This document shows, piece by piece, positions 56,444 through 64,000 of a stretch of DNA of 64,000 nucleotides; the first letter of the stretch is position 1, and each line of letters starts with the position of its first letter. The DNA lies in the NCBI RefSeq assembly GCF_002233675.1, contig NZ_NMUQ01000001.1, positions 316,679 to 380,678 on the forward strand, given 5' to 3'. The notes beneath the pieces were generated by a model that was not told the DNA's origin, searched no databases, and saw only the letters and a program-made list of their open reading frames with translations. The position numbers and the translations under genes are program-made. The stretch comes from Paenibacillus herberti (GTDB lineage Bacteria > Bacillota > Bacilli > Paenibacillales > Paenibacillaceae).

Positions 56444-57199
56444 CTAACTCAGCTTCAGAGCGGCCAGACCAAGATACTCCTTGAGCGCTGTTGTGCTCAG
56501 TGATAAAGCTGACCCGGTAGGAAGCAACTTGCTCCAATACCAGCGAGGTTTCAGTGATGCCGAATAATCAACCGGGAACGGCTGTGGCTCTAGGCCGGCT
56601 CGCTTGAATTGTTCCATAGCACGCGGCAAATGGAAGGCCGAAGTCAGCAAGATCGGCTGCTTCAATCCCTCTTTCTCCATCAATTCACGAGTGAGCAGGG
56701 CATTTTGTTCTGTGTTGAGCGATTTATTTTCCAGCAAAATCTGATCCGCAGCAAAACCGAGCTCGCGCAGCTGCCGACCGGCGATATTCGCCTCGTTGCC
56801 GCTATCCGGGAACACCTGACCGCCGCTGAACAGCACCGGCAGCCCAGTCGTACGCGACAGGCGAGCAGCCGCGAGCAGCCTCGCTTCAGCGGAGCCAGAC
56901 ATATTGCCAATGCCGCCAAGATCCGGCGAATCCGGCACCGCACCAGCGCCAAGTACAACGATAACGTCGCCACGCAGCTCATTCACCGCCGATTGATCGT
57001 AGCGCTGCTCAAGCCCTCGCATCAGCATGTCGGAGAACCAAGAAGAGGAGAGCAGGTATAGCAGGAGCAGCGAACCGATTGGAAGAGCGGCCCATTTCCG
57101 ATCCTTGCGCCACATCCGCCAGCTTGCTGCCGTCAGCAACAGCAGGAACAAGCCAGGCGGCAGAATAAAACTGTAAACAGCTTTAATGAAGTAAATCAT
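56444..57199 (-). CDS. DUF218 (ElyC/YdcF-like) membrane protein
   Basis: A 251-residue protein with two N-terminal membrane helices (about 8-27 and 36-55) and a DUF218 domain: GDVIVVLGAGAVPDSPDL, ARLLAAARLSRTTGLPVLFS, GGQVFPDSGNEANIAGRQL, QILLENKSLNTEQNA and TSAFHLPRAMEQFKRAGL. The two-helix form matches ElyC, which affects envelope biogenesis in E. coli through lipid-carrier metabolism. GC content is normal for the region, unlike the DUF218 gene at 32733. ATG 57199 follows GGAGGTG. Confidence 0.85.
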   Translation of the reverse strand: MIYFIKAVYSFILPPGLFLLLLTAASWRMWRKDRKWAALPIGSLLLLYLLSSSWFSDMLMRGLEQRYDQSAVNELRGDVIVVLGAGAVPDSPDLGGIGNMSGSAEARLLAAARLSRTTGLPVLFSGGQVFPDSGNEANIAGRQLRELGFAADQILLENKSLNTEQNALLTRELMEKEGLKQPILLTSAFHLPRAMEQFKRAGLEPQPFPVDYSASLKPRWYWSKLLPTGSALSLSTTALKEYLGLAALKLS

Positions 57200-57389
57200 C
57201 GAACACCTCCAGCAATACGATCCTAAAACCCAGATTCTACTATCATATCATTCCAGCACTTGACAGGGCATCTTGAGCGCTAATAGCTAAATTGACATCA
57301 TAGGAAAAGGCCGATAGAATAAGATGTTTGGGGAACTTAAGTATCTTTTTTTCTCCATTTCGCAACCTAAATACATGCAATAACCGCTA

Positions 57390-57419
57390 TAGACAAAACT
57401 ATAGGTCATTCTATATAAT
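57390..57419 (+). promoter_or_regulatory. Promoter of metNIQ
   Basis: TAGACA (57390-57395) and TATAAT (57414-57419) are 18 bases apart. Two CTATAG hexamers flank ACAAAA over the -35 and may form an operator. I see no S-box (SAM) riboswitch in the leader. Confidence 0.5.
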
Positions 57420-57482
57420 ACCATTTAAACAACTTGGATTTATAGGGATTTGATGGGGCGGTGTTGTCCAGGAGGGATTAAC

Positions 57483-58487
57483 CTGATTGAATTACAGAAT
57501 GTGACCAAGTCATACAAGGGTCGAGGCGGTAGTGTCGATGCCGTTCGCGATATCTCCTTGCAGGTGAAGCCTGGAGAAATCTTCGGCATCATTGGGCACT
57601 CGGGAGCGGGCAAAAGTACGCTGATTCGGTGCATGAATTTGCTGGAACGTCCGACATCCGGCAGGGCTTGGTTCGGTAAAACCGAGCTGACGGCACTGAG
57701 TGAGCGCCAACTGCAAGCGGAGCGTCGTAAGATCGGCATGATCTTCCAGCACTTCAACCTACTTGCTAGCGTAACGGTGCGGGAAAATATCGCTTTTCCC
57801 CTCGTGCTTGCCGGTAAAAGCCGGAAGGAATACGCTGCGCGGGTAGACGAGCTTTTGGCACTGGTCGGCTTGGAAGCGCATGGCGACAAATATCCCTCGC
57901 AGTTGTCCGGAGGACAGAAGCAGCGGGTAGGTATCGCTCGGGCGCTGGCTGCTGATCCGCAGGTATTGCTTTGCGACGAGGCAACTTCGGCGCTTGATCC
58001 GCAGACGACCAACTCCATTTTGTCGCTGCTTATGAGCATTAACGAGAAGCTGGGGCTGACGATCATCCTCATCACACATGAGATGCAGGTCATCCGTTCC
58101 ATTTGTGATCGGGTCGCCGTCATGGACGCCGGTCGTATTGTGGAGATGGGAGCAGTGCTGGACGTATTCCTGCGTCCGACACATGCCGTGACGCGCCAGT
58201 TCGCCGACGAGCTGTCGGAGCTGGAGAGCGGCACGCCGCTTCCTCGCCGTGAAGGTTCTAAGCTAGTGAGAGTGCATTTTGTCGGCGAAGAGACGTACGA
58301 GCCGGTGCTTTTTGAAGCGGTCAAGGGCAGCGCCGTTCAATGTGCGATTTTGCAGGGAACGGTATCTCGCATGAAGCATACCCCGTACGGCCAACTGCTC
58401 GTTGAGCTCAGTGGACCAGAACGGGATATTGACGGAGTCATCACTGCCTTGCGCAGCAATGGCTTGGATGCGGAGGTGCTCTCATGA
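57483..58487 (+). CDS. metN: Methionine ABC transporter ATP-binding protein MetN
   Basis: A 334-residue protein. AGGAGG at 57470-57475 points to CTG 57483 as start, giving (M)IELQNVTKSYK, the usual MetN N-terminus; ATGs at 57450 and 57453 have only a weak site. Walker A GHSGAGKST, Q-loop MIFQHFNLL, signature LSGGQKQR and Walker B VLLCDEATSALD are intact. The C-terminal 90 residues form the NIL regulatory domain that senses methionine. It powers import of D/L-methionine with MetI and MetQ. Confidence 0.93.
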   Translation: MIELQNVTKSYKGRGGSVDAVRDISLQVKPGEIFGIIGHSGAGKSTLIRCMNLLERPTSGRAWFGKTELTALSERQLQAERRKIGMIFQHFNLLASVTVRENIAFPLVLAGKSRKEYAARVDELLALVGLEAHGDKYPSQLSGGQKQRVGIARALAADPQVLLCDEATSALDPQTTNSILSLLMSINEKLGLTIILITHEMQVIRSICDRVAVMDAGRIVEMGAVLDVFLRPTHAVTRQFADELSELESGTPLPRREGSKLVRVHFVGEETYEPVLFEAVKGSAVQCAILQGTVSRMKHTPYGQLLVELSGPERDIDGVITALRSNGLDAEVLS

Positions 58488-59185
58488 TGCCAACAGATCT
58501 GACTTATCTGCGTTCATCAAACGGCATCGATTGGAGCAATATCGATCCCGCCGAGATTTGGCAGGCAACGCAGGATACGATGTCGATGCTGGGGCTGTCG
58601 TTGATTTTCACGATCATTCTTGGCCTGATCATCGGGGTGCTGCTGTATCTGACTTCCAGTCGCCAGCTGTTGTACTTGCCGGTGTTCTACTCCATTCTTT
58701 CCTTCGTTGTGAACATTCTCCGCTCTGTACCGTTCATCATTCTGATGATCGCCGTCATGCCGCTGACCAAGGAAATCGCCGGCACGACGATTGGGGTGGC
58801 AGGCACGATTCCACCGCTCGTCATTGGTGCTGCACCGTTTTTCGGGCGCTTGGTGGAGACAGCGCTGCGTGAAGTGGATCGCGGTATTATCGAGGCGGCT
58901 CAGGCGATGGGCGCTTCCAAATGGGATATTGTGCGCCGAGTACTACTACGGGAATCCCGTCCGGGTCTGATAGCGGCAATCACGGTAACAGCGATTACGC
59001 TTGTATCCTACACAGCAATGTCCGGCGTTATCGGCGGCGGCGGGCTTGGAGACTTAGCTCTGCGCTACGGCTATCAACGTTTTCAGACTGAGGTCATGAT
59101 CGTTACGGTTATACTGTTAATCATCCTGGTTCAGATTCTTCAGATGCTGGGCGACTGGCTCGTTCGACGCATCAGCCACAAATAA
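58484..59185 (+). CDS. metI: Methionine ABC transporter permease MetI
   Basis: A 233-residue protein with five membrane helices and the EAA-type loop VDRGIIEAAQAMGASKWDIV. It overlaps metN by 4 bases (ATGA). GGGLGDLALRYGYQRFQTEVM near the end is characteristic of MetI. GGAGGTG lies within the metN 3' end. Confidence 0.94.
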   Translation: MMPTDLTYLRSSNGIDWSNIDPAEIWQATQDTMSMLGLSLIFTIILGLIIGVLLYLTSSRQLLYLPVFYSILSFVVNILRSVPFIILMIAVMPLTKEIAGTTIGVAGTIPPLVIGAAPFFGRLVETALREVDRGIIEAAQAMGASKWDIVRRVLLRESRPGLIAAITVTAITLVSYTAMSGVIGGGGLGDLALRYGYQRFQTEVMIVTVILLIILVQILQMLGDWLVRRISHK

Positions 59186-59222
59186 ATAAAACTAGAGATA
59201 TATAAAAATCGGAGGGTTAACC

Positions 59223-60056
59223 ATGAACAAATGGCTTAAAGGTATGACAATTACGGCGCTTGCGCTGACACTCGCTGCTTGCGGCGCTAAAAATGAAAAC
59301 ACGGCTCCGGCGAACAACGCTGCCAACAATACAGAGCCAGTAACACTGACAGTCGGAGCTTCCTCAGTGCCGCATGCCGAGATTCTGAACTTCATTAAGG
59401 ATAAACTCGCTGCAGAAGGCGTAAACCTGGAAGTGAAAGAGTTCACGGATTATGTGCAGCCGAACGTACAGCTGTACGAGAAGCAACTCGACGCAAACTT
59501 CTTCCAACATGTTCCTTACCTCGACGATCAAAACAAAGAGCGCAATTACGACCTCGTTAAAGTTGTTAATGTGCATGTCGAGCCGATGGGCGCATACTCC
59601 AACTCCGTTAAGTCCTTAGATGAGCTGAAGGATGGCGCAACGATCGCTATTCCGAACGACGCTACAAACGGTGGTCGCTCCTTGCTGCTGCTTGCTGAGA
59701 ACGGTCTGATTAAGCTTAAAGACGGCGTAGGCGTTGCTGCTACAATCAAGGACATTACTGAGAATACAAAAAACCTCAAGTTCAAAGAGCTGGAAGCCGC
59801 AACGTTGCCGCGCGTACTTGGCGAAGTTGATCTGGCCATCATCAACACGAACTACGCGTTGGTAGCTGATCTTAACCCAACGGCAGACGCTATTGTAATC
59901 GAGAGCAAGGATTCTCCTTACGCGAACATTCTCGTTTCCCGTCCGGACAACAAAGATTCCGAAGCAATGCAGAAGCTGGCCAAAGCACTTAACAGCCCTG
60001 AAGTTAAGAAATATATCGAAGATACGTACAAAGGCGCAATCGTGCCGGCGTTCTAA
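59223..60056 (+). CDS. metQ: Methionine-binding lipoprotein MetQ
   Basis: A 277-residue NlpA-family lipoprotein. The signal peptide ends with the lipobox LAAC. The binding domain shows VGASSVPHAEIL, LEVKEFTDYVQPNVQLYEKQ, DANFFQHVPYLD and NPTADAIVIE, all typical of MetQ. It captures methionine outside the membrane and closes the metNIQ operon. Confidence 0.94.
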   Translation: MNKWLKGMTITALALTLAACGAKNENTAPANNAANNTEPVTLTVGASSVPHAEILNFIKDKLAAEGVNLEVKEFTDYVQPNVQLYEKQLDANFFQHVPYLDDQNKERNYDLVKVVNVHVEPMGAYSNSVKSLDELKDGATIAIPNDATNGGRSLLLLAENGLIKLKDGVGVAATIKDITENTKNLKFKELEAATLPRVLGEVDLAIINTNYALVADLNPTADAIVIESKDSPYANILVSRPDNKDSEAMQKLAKALNSPEVKKYIEDTYKGAIVPAF

Positions 60057-60103
60057 AGATCTTCTGCGGCGACTAGCCGCTACGCTACTGTACAAGTTAG
60101 TTG

Positions 60104-60158
60104 AAAAGGGTGTCTCATTGTCGGCTGCTGCCGGCAAATGAGACACCCTTTTTTTTGG
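60104..60158 (+). terminator. Terminator of metNIQ
   Basis: AAAAGGGTGTCTCATT pairs with AATGAGACACCCTTTT, with an inner GCCGGC-like stem, then eight T. Confidence 0.9.
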
Positions 60159-60236
60159 AACAAGCTGACCTTACTATACTTGCTATAGGTTGGTGCTGAT
60201 GCTGTTGAAATGCATGTAGTAGCCCACAATGCTGCG

Positions 60237-60449
60237 GTTACTTGATTGATCCGAAAGCGGCCCCGACGAGCAAAGCAAGTAGCCGAAGTTACTTGTTTGA
60301 GCCGAAAGCGGCCCCGACGAGCAAAGCAAGTAGCCGAAGTTACTTGATTGAGCCGAAAGCGGCCCCGACGAGCAAAGCAAGTAGTCGAAGTTACTTGATT
60401 GATCCGAAAGCGGCCCCGACGAGCAAAGCAAGTAGTCGAAGTTACTTGT
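60237..60449. repeat. 51-bp tandem repeat, four full copies
   Basis: Units begin at 60237, 60288, 60339 and 60390, each starting GTTACTTG(A/T)TTGA and containing GAAAGCGGCCCCGACGAGC; a partial fifth starts at 60441. Copies differ at only a few positions. ACTTG and CAAGT within each unit can pair. As 51 is divisible by three, frames stay open on both strands, but no start with a ribosome binding site exists, so I treat it as non-coding. Confidence 0.9.
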
Positions 60450-60528
60450 TTTTCACAAACGCCTCAGATTCGAAAACGATTCAGCGTCATCAACCGATAT
60501 TGTACTAGTGGTCTAAATAATCAAGGGG

Positions 60529-60566
60529 GAAGCCCCGAAATCATCTAACGATGACTTCGGGGCTTC
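60529..60566. terminator. Bidirectional terminator
   Basis: GAAGCCCCGAAATCAT pairs with ATGACTTCGGGGCTTC (one mismatch) around CTAACG. Confidence 0.75.
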
Positions 60567-60635
60567 TCCCTTTGTTTAAACGCTCTATAACAGCAGAACC
60601 GACATAGGATGCTGGTTCTGCCGTAGTCATCCGCA

Positions 60636-61871
60636 TTAGCCGGCAGGGCGAGGGCTGCTGTCAGTACTTACTGCTTCGGGAGGAGACACGTAGCGACTGC
60701 GTCCAGCTCCGAGGCCAAGCAGCAAAACGGTCAGCGATACTAGCAGCAGCACGGCAAGCACTGGGTTCCAGGAGTTGAAGCTGTCATGCAGCGTGCCCAG
60801 CAGGACGGGGCCGAGGGCAGCGAGCAAGTAACCAAACGCTTGAGCCATTCCGGATAGCCGAGCTGCTTCGGCGGCGTTACGTGTACGCAGTCCGAAGAAT
60901 GTCAGCGCCAGCGAAATCGTAGCACCTTGGCTTAGGCCGAGCAGAATGATCCACAGCACGGAAAGATCGGTTGATCCCCACAGCAGGCCTGAGTATGCGC
61001 AAAGCGACGTGATGCCCGAGGCCAGAACAAGCGGCACTTGAGTGCGCATGCGGCTGGCCCAGACTGGAAGGAAGAACGATGTCGGCAAGCTGACGAGCTG
61101 CATGAGCGACAGCATCCATCCCCCGGCTGCAGCGCTAAAGCCGCGTTCGAGTAAAATTGCGGGCAACCAGGCGATTGTAACGTAAAAAGTCATCGATTGC
61201 AGACCCATAAAAAATGTGATTCGCCAAGCGAGCGGGGAACGGAACATGCTGGAAAGAGAGCCGGGAGCTCGCAAAGTGCCAGCGGGTTTTGCTTTCAAGC
61301 TGCGGGGCAGCCAAGCAACAAGCGCGATAACTGCGAGCAGTACCCATACAAGCAACGACAGGTTCCAATCCCAACCTGGCATGGAGGAAAGCGGCACGGC
61401 AGCTCCGGAAGCGATGGCCGCGAACATACTCATCGTAACGGAATAAGAGCCGGTCAGCAGGCCGATCCCAGTCGGGAAGTCACGTTTGATTATACTTGGG
61501 AGCAGTACGTTGCTGACCGCAATTGCTAACCCCAGCAGTGCCGTACCTACAAACAATGCCGGCGCTCCGGGAATTGCCCGCACGAGCATGCCGGCAATCA
61601 AAAGCACCAAGCTATACAAGAGAGAGCGTTCGGCTCCGAAGCGCTCGGAAATACGTGGAGCAACCAGCGACATAACTGCGAAGGCGAGCAAAGGCATCGA
61701 GGTAAGCAGTCCGGACAATTCGCTGCTCAGTTGATAACTGCTGGAGATTTGGTTAATGAGCGGGCCGACAGAGGTAATGGCAGCGCGCATATTCGCGGCA
61801 ATTAAAAGGATGCCGGCGATAGTCAGCCCAATCTCTCTGCGGCTTCTGGTGACGGGTGGTAATGAATTCAT
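60636..61871 (-). CDS. CynX/NimT-family MFS transporter
   Basis: A 411-residue membrane protein with twelve expected helices. The first helix region LLIAANMRAAITSVGPLINQ and the loop VAPRISERFGAERSLL are the CynX/NimT (anion:proton) subfamily hallmarks, followed by FPTGIGLLTGSYSVTMSMFA. Members export cyanate, nitroimidazoles or other small compounds. ATG 61871 follows AAAGAAGG. It is monocistronic and no regulator is adjacent. Confidence 0.85.
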   Translation of the reverse strand: MNSLPPVTRSRREIGLTIAGILLIAANMRAAITSVGPLINQISSSYQLSSELSGLLTSMPLLAFAVMSLVAPRISERFGAERSLLYSLVLLIAGMLVRAIPGAPALFVGTALLGLAIAVSNVLLPSIIKRDFPTGIGLLTGSYSVTMSMFAAIASGAAVPLSSMPGWDWNLSLLVWVLLAVIALVAWLPRSLKAKPAGTLRAPGSLSSMFRSPLAWRITFFMGLQSMTFYVTIAWLPAILLERGFSAAAGGWMLSLMQLVSLPTSFFLPVWASRMRTQVPLVLASGITSLCAYSGLLWGSTDLSVLWIILLGLSQGATISLALTFFGLRTRNAAEAARLSGMAQAFGYLLAALGPVLLGTLHDSFNSWNPVLAVLLLVSLTVLLLGLGAGRSRYVSPPEAVSTDSSPRPAG

Positions 61872-62190
61872 AACAAAAAAGGCCTTCTTTCTGGAACAGA
61901 TTGGTACAACTTAAGATGTAAGGTTCAGTGCACAGTTCCAGTTACTATAGACTAATTTACCTCTTTAGTAAATGATGATGCGTCATTTCTTTATCGGAAT
62001 AAACGAGAGCAGCAAATGTGTATCCGTTCTCATTAGTATTCCTTTTTCGACCCCATTTTTACCTGGAAAAACAAAGCGGCATCTCCTGAATTGCGCAGTC
62101 GGATAATGCGGCAGCTTGCGGCAAATAATAATCCAACAATAGGGCCGGATTTGACGGTACATAATTTGCGGCCTGCAAGGAGGATGCGAT
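61872..62190. other. Intergenic region upstream of the spoVA genes
   Basis: No gene is seen. CATAATT at 62160-62166 resembles a sigma-G -10, as expected for spoVA, but I cannot fix a matching -35. The AAGGAGG site for spoVAC is at the right end. Confidence 0.4.
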
Positions 62191-62685
62191 ATGTCCAGCA
62201 CGAGCAAGGGCAACGGTGAATACAAGAAGATGGTAATGTCAGCCAAGGAATATCAGGCTTTTGCCAAAAATAGAGAGCCGGCTCGATCGGTGGTCAAAAA
62301 CTGCATTCGCGCCTTTTTATCAGGAGGCTTAATCTGCCTGATCGGTCAAGGTGTGCAGGAGTTTTTCATGTACACCTTCCATATGGATGCGTTGAAGGCT
62401 GGCAATCCTACCGTAGCGGTGATGATTCTGATCTCGGTCATTCTGACTTGTCTCGGTGTTTATGACAAAATCGCTCAATGGGCCGGAGCCGGTTCCGCAG
62501 TACCTGTTACTGGTTTTGCGAATTCGATGTGTTCGGCGGCGCTCGAGCATCGCAGCGAAGGTCTTGTGCTTGGAGTGGGCGCCAATATGTTCAAAATGGC
62601 CGGGTCGGTCATCGTATTTGGCGTCGTAGCGGCCTTTTTTGTCGGCATCGCCCACTTGATTTTTGGCACGGGAGGAATGCATTGA
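62191..62685 (+). CDS. spoVAC: Stage V sporulation protein AC
   Basis: A 164-residue membrane protein with a cytoplasmic N-terminus ending KNCIRAFLSGGLICLIGQG, and about four helices. AVPVTGFANSMCSAALEHRS and GLVLGVGANMFKMAGSVIV are the SpoVAC/AE signature. In the spore inner membrane it forms part of the channel for dipicolinic acid uptake and release, and SpoVAC acts as a mechanosensitive channel. Followed at once by spoVAD. Expression in the forespore under sigma-G is known for the family. Confidence 0.96.
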   Translation: MSSTSKGNGEYKKMVMSAKEYQAFAKNREPARSVVKNCIRAFLSGGLICLIGQGVQEFFMYTFHMDALKAGNPTVAVMILISVILTCLGVYDKIAQWAGAGSAVPVTGFANSMCSAALEHRSEGLVLGVGANMFKMAGSVIVFGVVAAFFVGIAHLIFGTGGMH

Positions 62686-62686
62686 T

Positions 62687-63706
62687 ATGCAAAAGGGCAA
62701 ACAAACCTGGTGGTTTGAAAATCGTCCTGTCATTATCGGCACCGCTACGGTTGTAGGGCCGGACGAGGGTGACGGGCCTTTGGCAGCCGACTTTGATTTT
62801 GTGCATCCTGAGCTGGATATGGGGCAAAAAAGCTGGGAGAAGGCGGAACGATTGCTGCTGGAGCAGGCATCCGATCTGGCGATTAAAAACGCTGGCATCA
62901 CCAATGAGGAGCTGGAGTTTTTCGTCGGGGGCGATCTGATGAATCAAATCATCAGCAATACGTTTGCAGCCCGCTCGCTAGGTGTGCCATATATCGGGGT
63001 GTTCGGAGCTTGTTCCACTTCCATGGAATCGCTGGCTATCGCTTCGATGATCGTTAACTCCGGCAATGGCAAACATGTACTGGCTGGCACCTGTAGCCAT
63101 AACTGCACAGCCGAAAAGCAGTTCCGTTATCCAACGGAGTACGGCTCACAGAAGCCGCCGACAGCGCAGTATACGATTACCGGGGCAGGAGCAGCTATCG
63201 TTGCGCCCTCGGGTTCCGGTCCCGTTGTGGAATGCGCAACGATCGGCCGGATCGTTGACCTCGGCATTAAGGACCCGTTTAACATGGGAGCAGCGATGGC
63301 GCCGGCGGCTGTAGATACGATCCAGGCTCATTTTAATGACACTGGCCGCTCTCCCGGCGATTACGACATGATCGTCACAGGAGATTTAGCATCGGTAGGA
63401 CATCGCATCGCCACCGACTTGCTGAAGCACAACGGCGTTCCGATGGAGCAGACCGTATTCAACGACTGTGGATTGATGATCTACGATATTGCTCGGCAAA
63501 AGGTGCAAGCTGGAGGAAGCGGCTGTGCTTGCTCGGCTGTCGTGACATATGGGCATCTGCTCAAGCGGCTGCAAAAAGGGGAGTTCAAACGCATCCTTAT
63601 TGTGGCGACCGGGGCACTGCTGTCACCGCTGTCCTTCCAGCAGGGCGAGAGCATTCCATGCGTTGCTCATGCCGTATCCATTGAACGAAGCGAGGTGCAG
63701 GGATGA
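62687..63706 (+). CDS. spoVAD: Stage V sporulation protein AD
   Basis: A 339-residue soluble protein with a thiolase-like fold. ATG 62687 follows GGGAGGAATGC and lies one base after the spoVAC stop. Motifs: [62 protein letters not shown]-like [11 protein letters not shown]. SpoVAD binds dipicolinic acid directly and works with the membrane subunits. Confidence 0.96.
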   Translation: MQKGKQTWWFENRPVIIGTATVVGPDEGDGPLAADFDFVHPELDMGQKSWEKAERLLLEQASDLAIKNAGITNEELEFFVGGDLMNQIISNTFAARSLGVPYIGVFGACSTSMESLAIASMIVNSGNGKHVLAGTCSHNCTAEKQFRYPTEYGSQKPPTAQYTITGAGAAIVAPSGSGPVVECATIGRIVDLGIKDPFNMGAAMAPAAVDTIQAHFNDTGRSPGDYDMIVTGDLASVGHRIATDLLKHNGVPMEQTVFNDCGLMIYDIARQKVQAGGSGCACSAVVTYGHLLKRLQKGEFKRILIVATGALLSPLSFQQGESIPCVAHAVSIERSEVQG

Positions 63707-64000
63707 TTTATTTATGGGCCTTCATTGTGGGAGGAGCAATCTGCGTAATTGGTCAGCTGATGTTCGATGTCGGAAAGTTGACCCCGGCACATACAATGTC
63801 TACTTTCGTCGTGGTTGGAGCGATTATCGACGGTTTCGGCTGGTACGAGCCGCTAATTGACTTCGCCGGTGCTGGCATGACCGTGCCGATCACCAGCTTT
63901 GGCAACTCGCTCGTACATGGAGCTTTGACCGAGCTGCAAACGACTGGATGGATCGGCGTCATCTCCGGTATTTTTAAGGTGACGAGCGCGGGTATTAGTG
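63703..64000 (+). CDS. spoVAE: Stage V sporulation protein AE, 3' end outside the window
   Basis: ATG 63703 overlaps the spoVAD stop (ATGA) with GAGGTGCAGGG upstream. The 99 visible residues read [20 protein letters not shown], then [19 protein letters not shown], and [19 protein letters not shown], the membrane-embedded signature shared with SpoVAC. The frame is open to the last base. It is the third part of the dipicolinic-acid channel. Confidence 0.94.
   Translation, partial: MIYLWAFIVGGAICVIGQLMFDVGKLTPAHTMSTFVVVGAIIDGFGWYEPLIDFAGAGMTVPITSFGNSLVHGALTELQTTGWIGVISGIFKVTSAGIS

Noticed and set aside
57200-57482. A SAM (S-box) riboswitch or T-box before metNIQ
   Set aside because: None of the conserved blocks of these leaders could be found.
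60237-60449. The 51-bp units as a CRISPR array
   Set aside because: The units are contiguous with no unique spacers, and no cas genes are present.
60242-60508. Repetitive proteins encoded by the 51-bp repeat on either strand
   Set aside because: Open frames follow from the unit length being a multiple of three; starts lack binding sites and the composition is unlike a real protein.

Overview
The window looks like a chromosomal segment of a spore-forming Bacillota, most probably Paenibacillus or a close relative. This rests on an uninterrupted sigK, a spoVAC-spoVAD-spoVAE operon at the right end, Lpl-type (CUT1) sugar ABC transporters, several copper-amine-oxidase-like stalk-domain proteins, a ydaO-type c-di-AMP riboswitch and strong Gram-positive ribosome binding sites. 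Base composition is mixed, with AT-rich patches at about 4.3-5.8, 7.2-7.9 and 32.7-33.4 kb that look acquired.

Region 1 (1-7.93 kb) is a decayed prophage or mobile island. It holds a coiled-coil protein cut by the window edge, an ArpU/sigma-like regulator, a tail-fibre-like protein with an HslV-like Ntn-hydrolase N-terminus, a secreted stalk-domain protein, a broken rha gene and a urease-accessory (ureF-like) fragment. These are followed by an array of small palindromes, a Panacea-type two-gene module, a membrane-anchored Mrr nuclease and a hicA/hicB pair with a 0.3 kb spacer. It ends where an nfrA-type nitroreductase lacks its 5' part.

Region 2 (8-16.5 kb) is core: yhaM, a sirtuin, a Cys-type sulfatase, sigK, and a secreted DUF4091-like protein next to the remnant of a probable relative.

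Region 3 (17-29 kb) is a catabolic locus: GH2 beta-galactosidase, a sugar-phosphate-isomerase-like protein, a GDPD-family phosphodiesterase, a complete CUT1 ABC transporter, a PHP-domain protein and a secreted PI-PLC-like enzyme with three beta/gamma-crystallin domains. Six copies of a LacI-type operator (consensus TGGTAWCGATACCA) lie before lacZ, the first permease gene and the binding-protein gene, so the locus is probably one regulon. Its repressor is not in the window.

Region 4 (29-41 kb) holds membrane proteins, mscL, a low-GC DUF218 gene, adaA-ogt for alkylation repair, a SET protein, copA, a c-di-AMP riboswitch with an NlpC/P60 hydrolase, and a gamma-carbonic-anhydrase-like protein. 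copA and the distant copZ have almost identical promoters with a CsoR-like operator between -35 and -10.

Region 5 (40.5-46.6 kb) is a LacI-controlled operon of six genes (split UxaA-type dehydratase, Gfo/Idh oxidoreductase, FucU mutarotase, SDR, FAH-family hydrolase). It fits a non-phosphorylating L-fucose-type route to pyruvate and lactate.

Region 6 (46.7-57.2 kb) has a tandem trio of paralogous beta-rich proteins with a possible sigma-K promoter, copZ, a CWB2-like lipoprotein, IS5-type transposase debris, a dispersed hairpin repeat and secreted or membrane proteins of unknown role.

Region 7 (57.4-64 kb) carries metNIQ, a 51-bp tandem repeat, a CynX-type MFS transporter and the spoVA genes. 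No rRNA, tRNA or CRISPR array was recognised.
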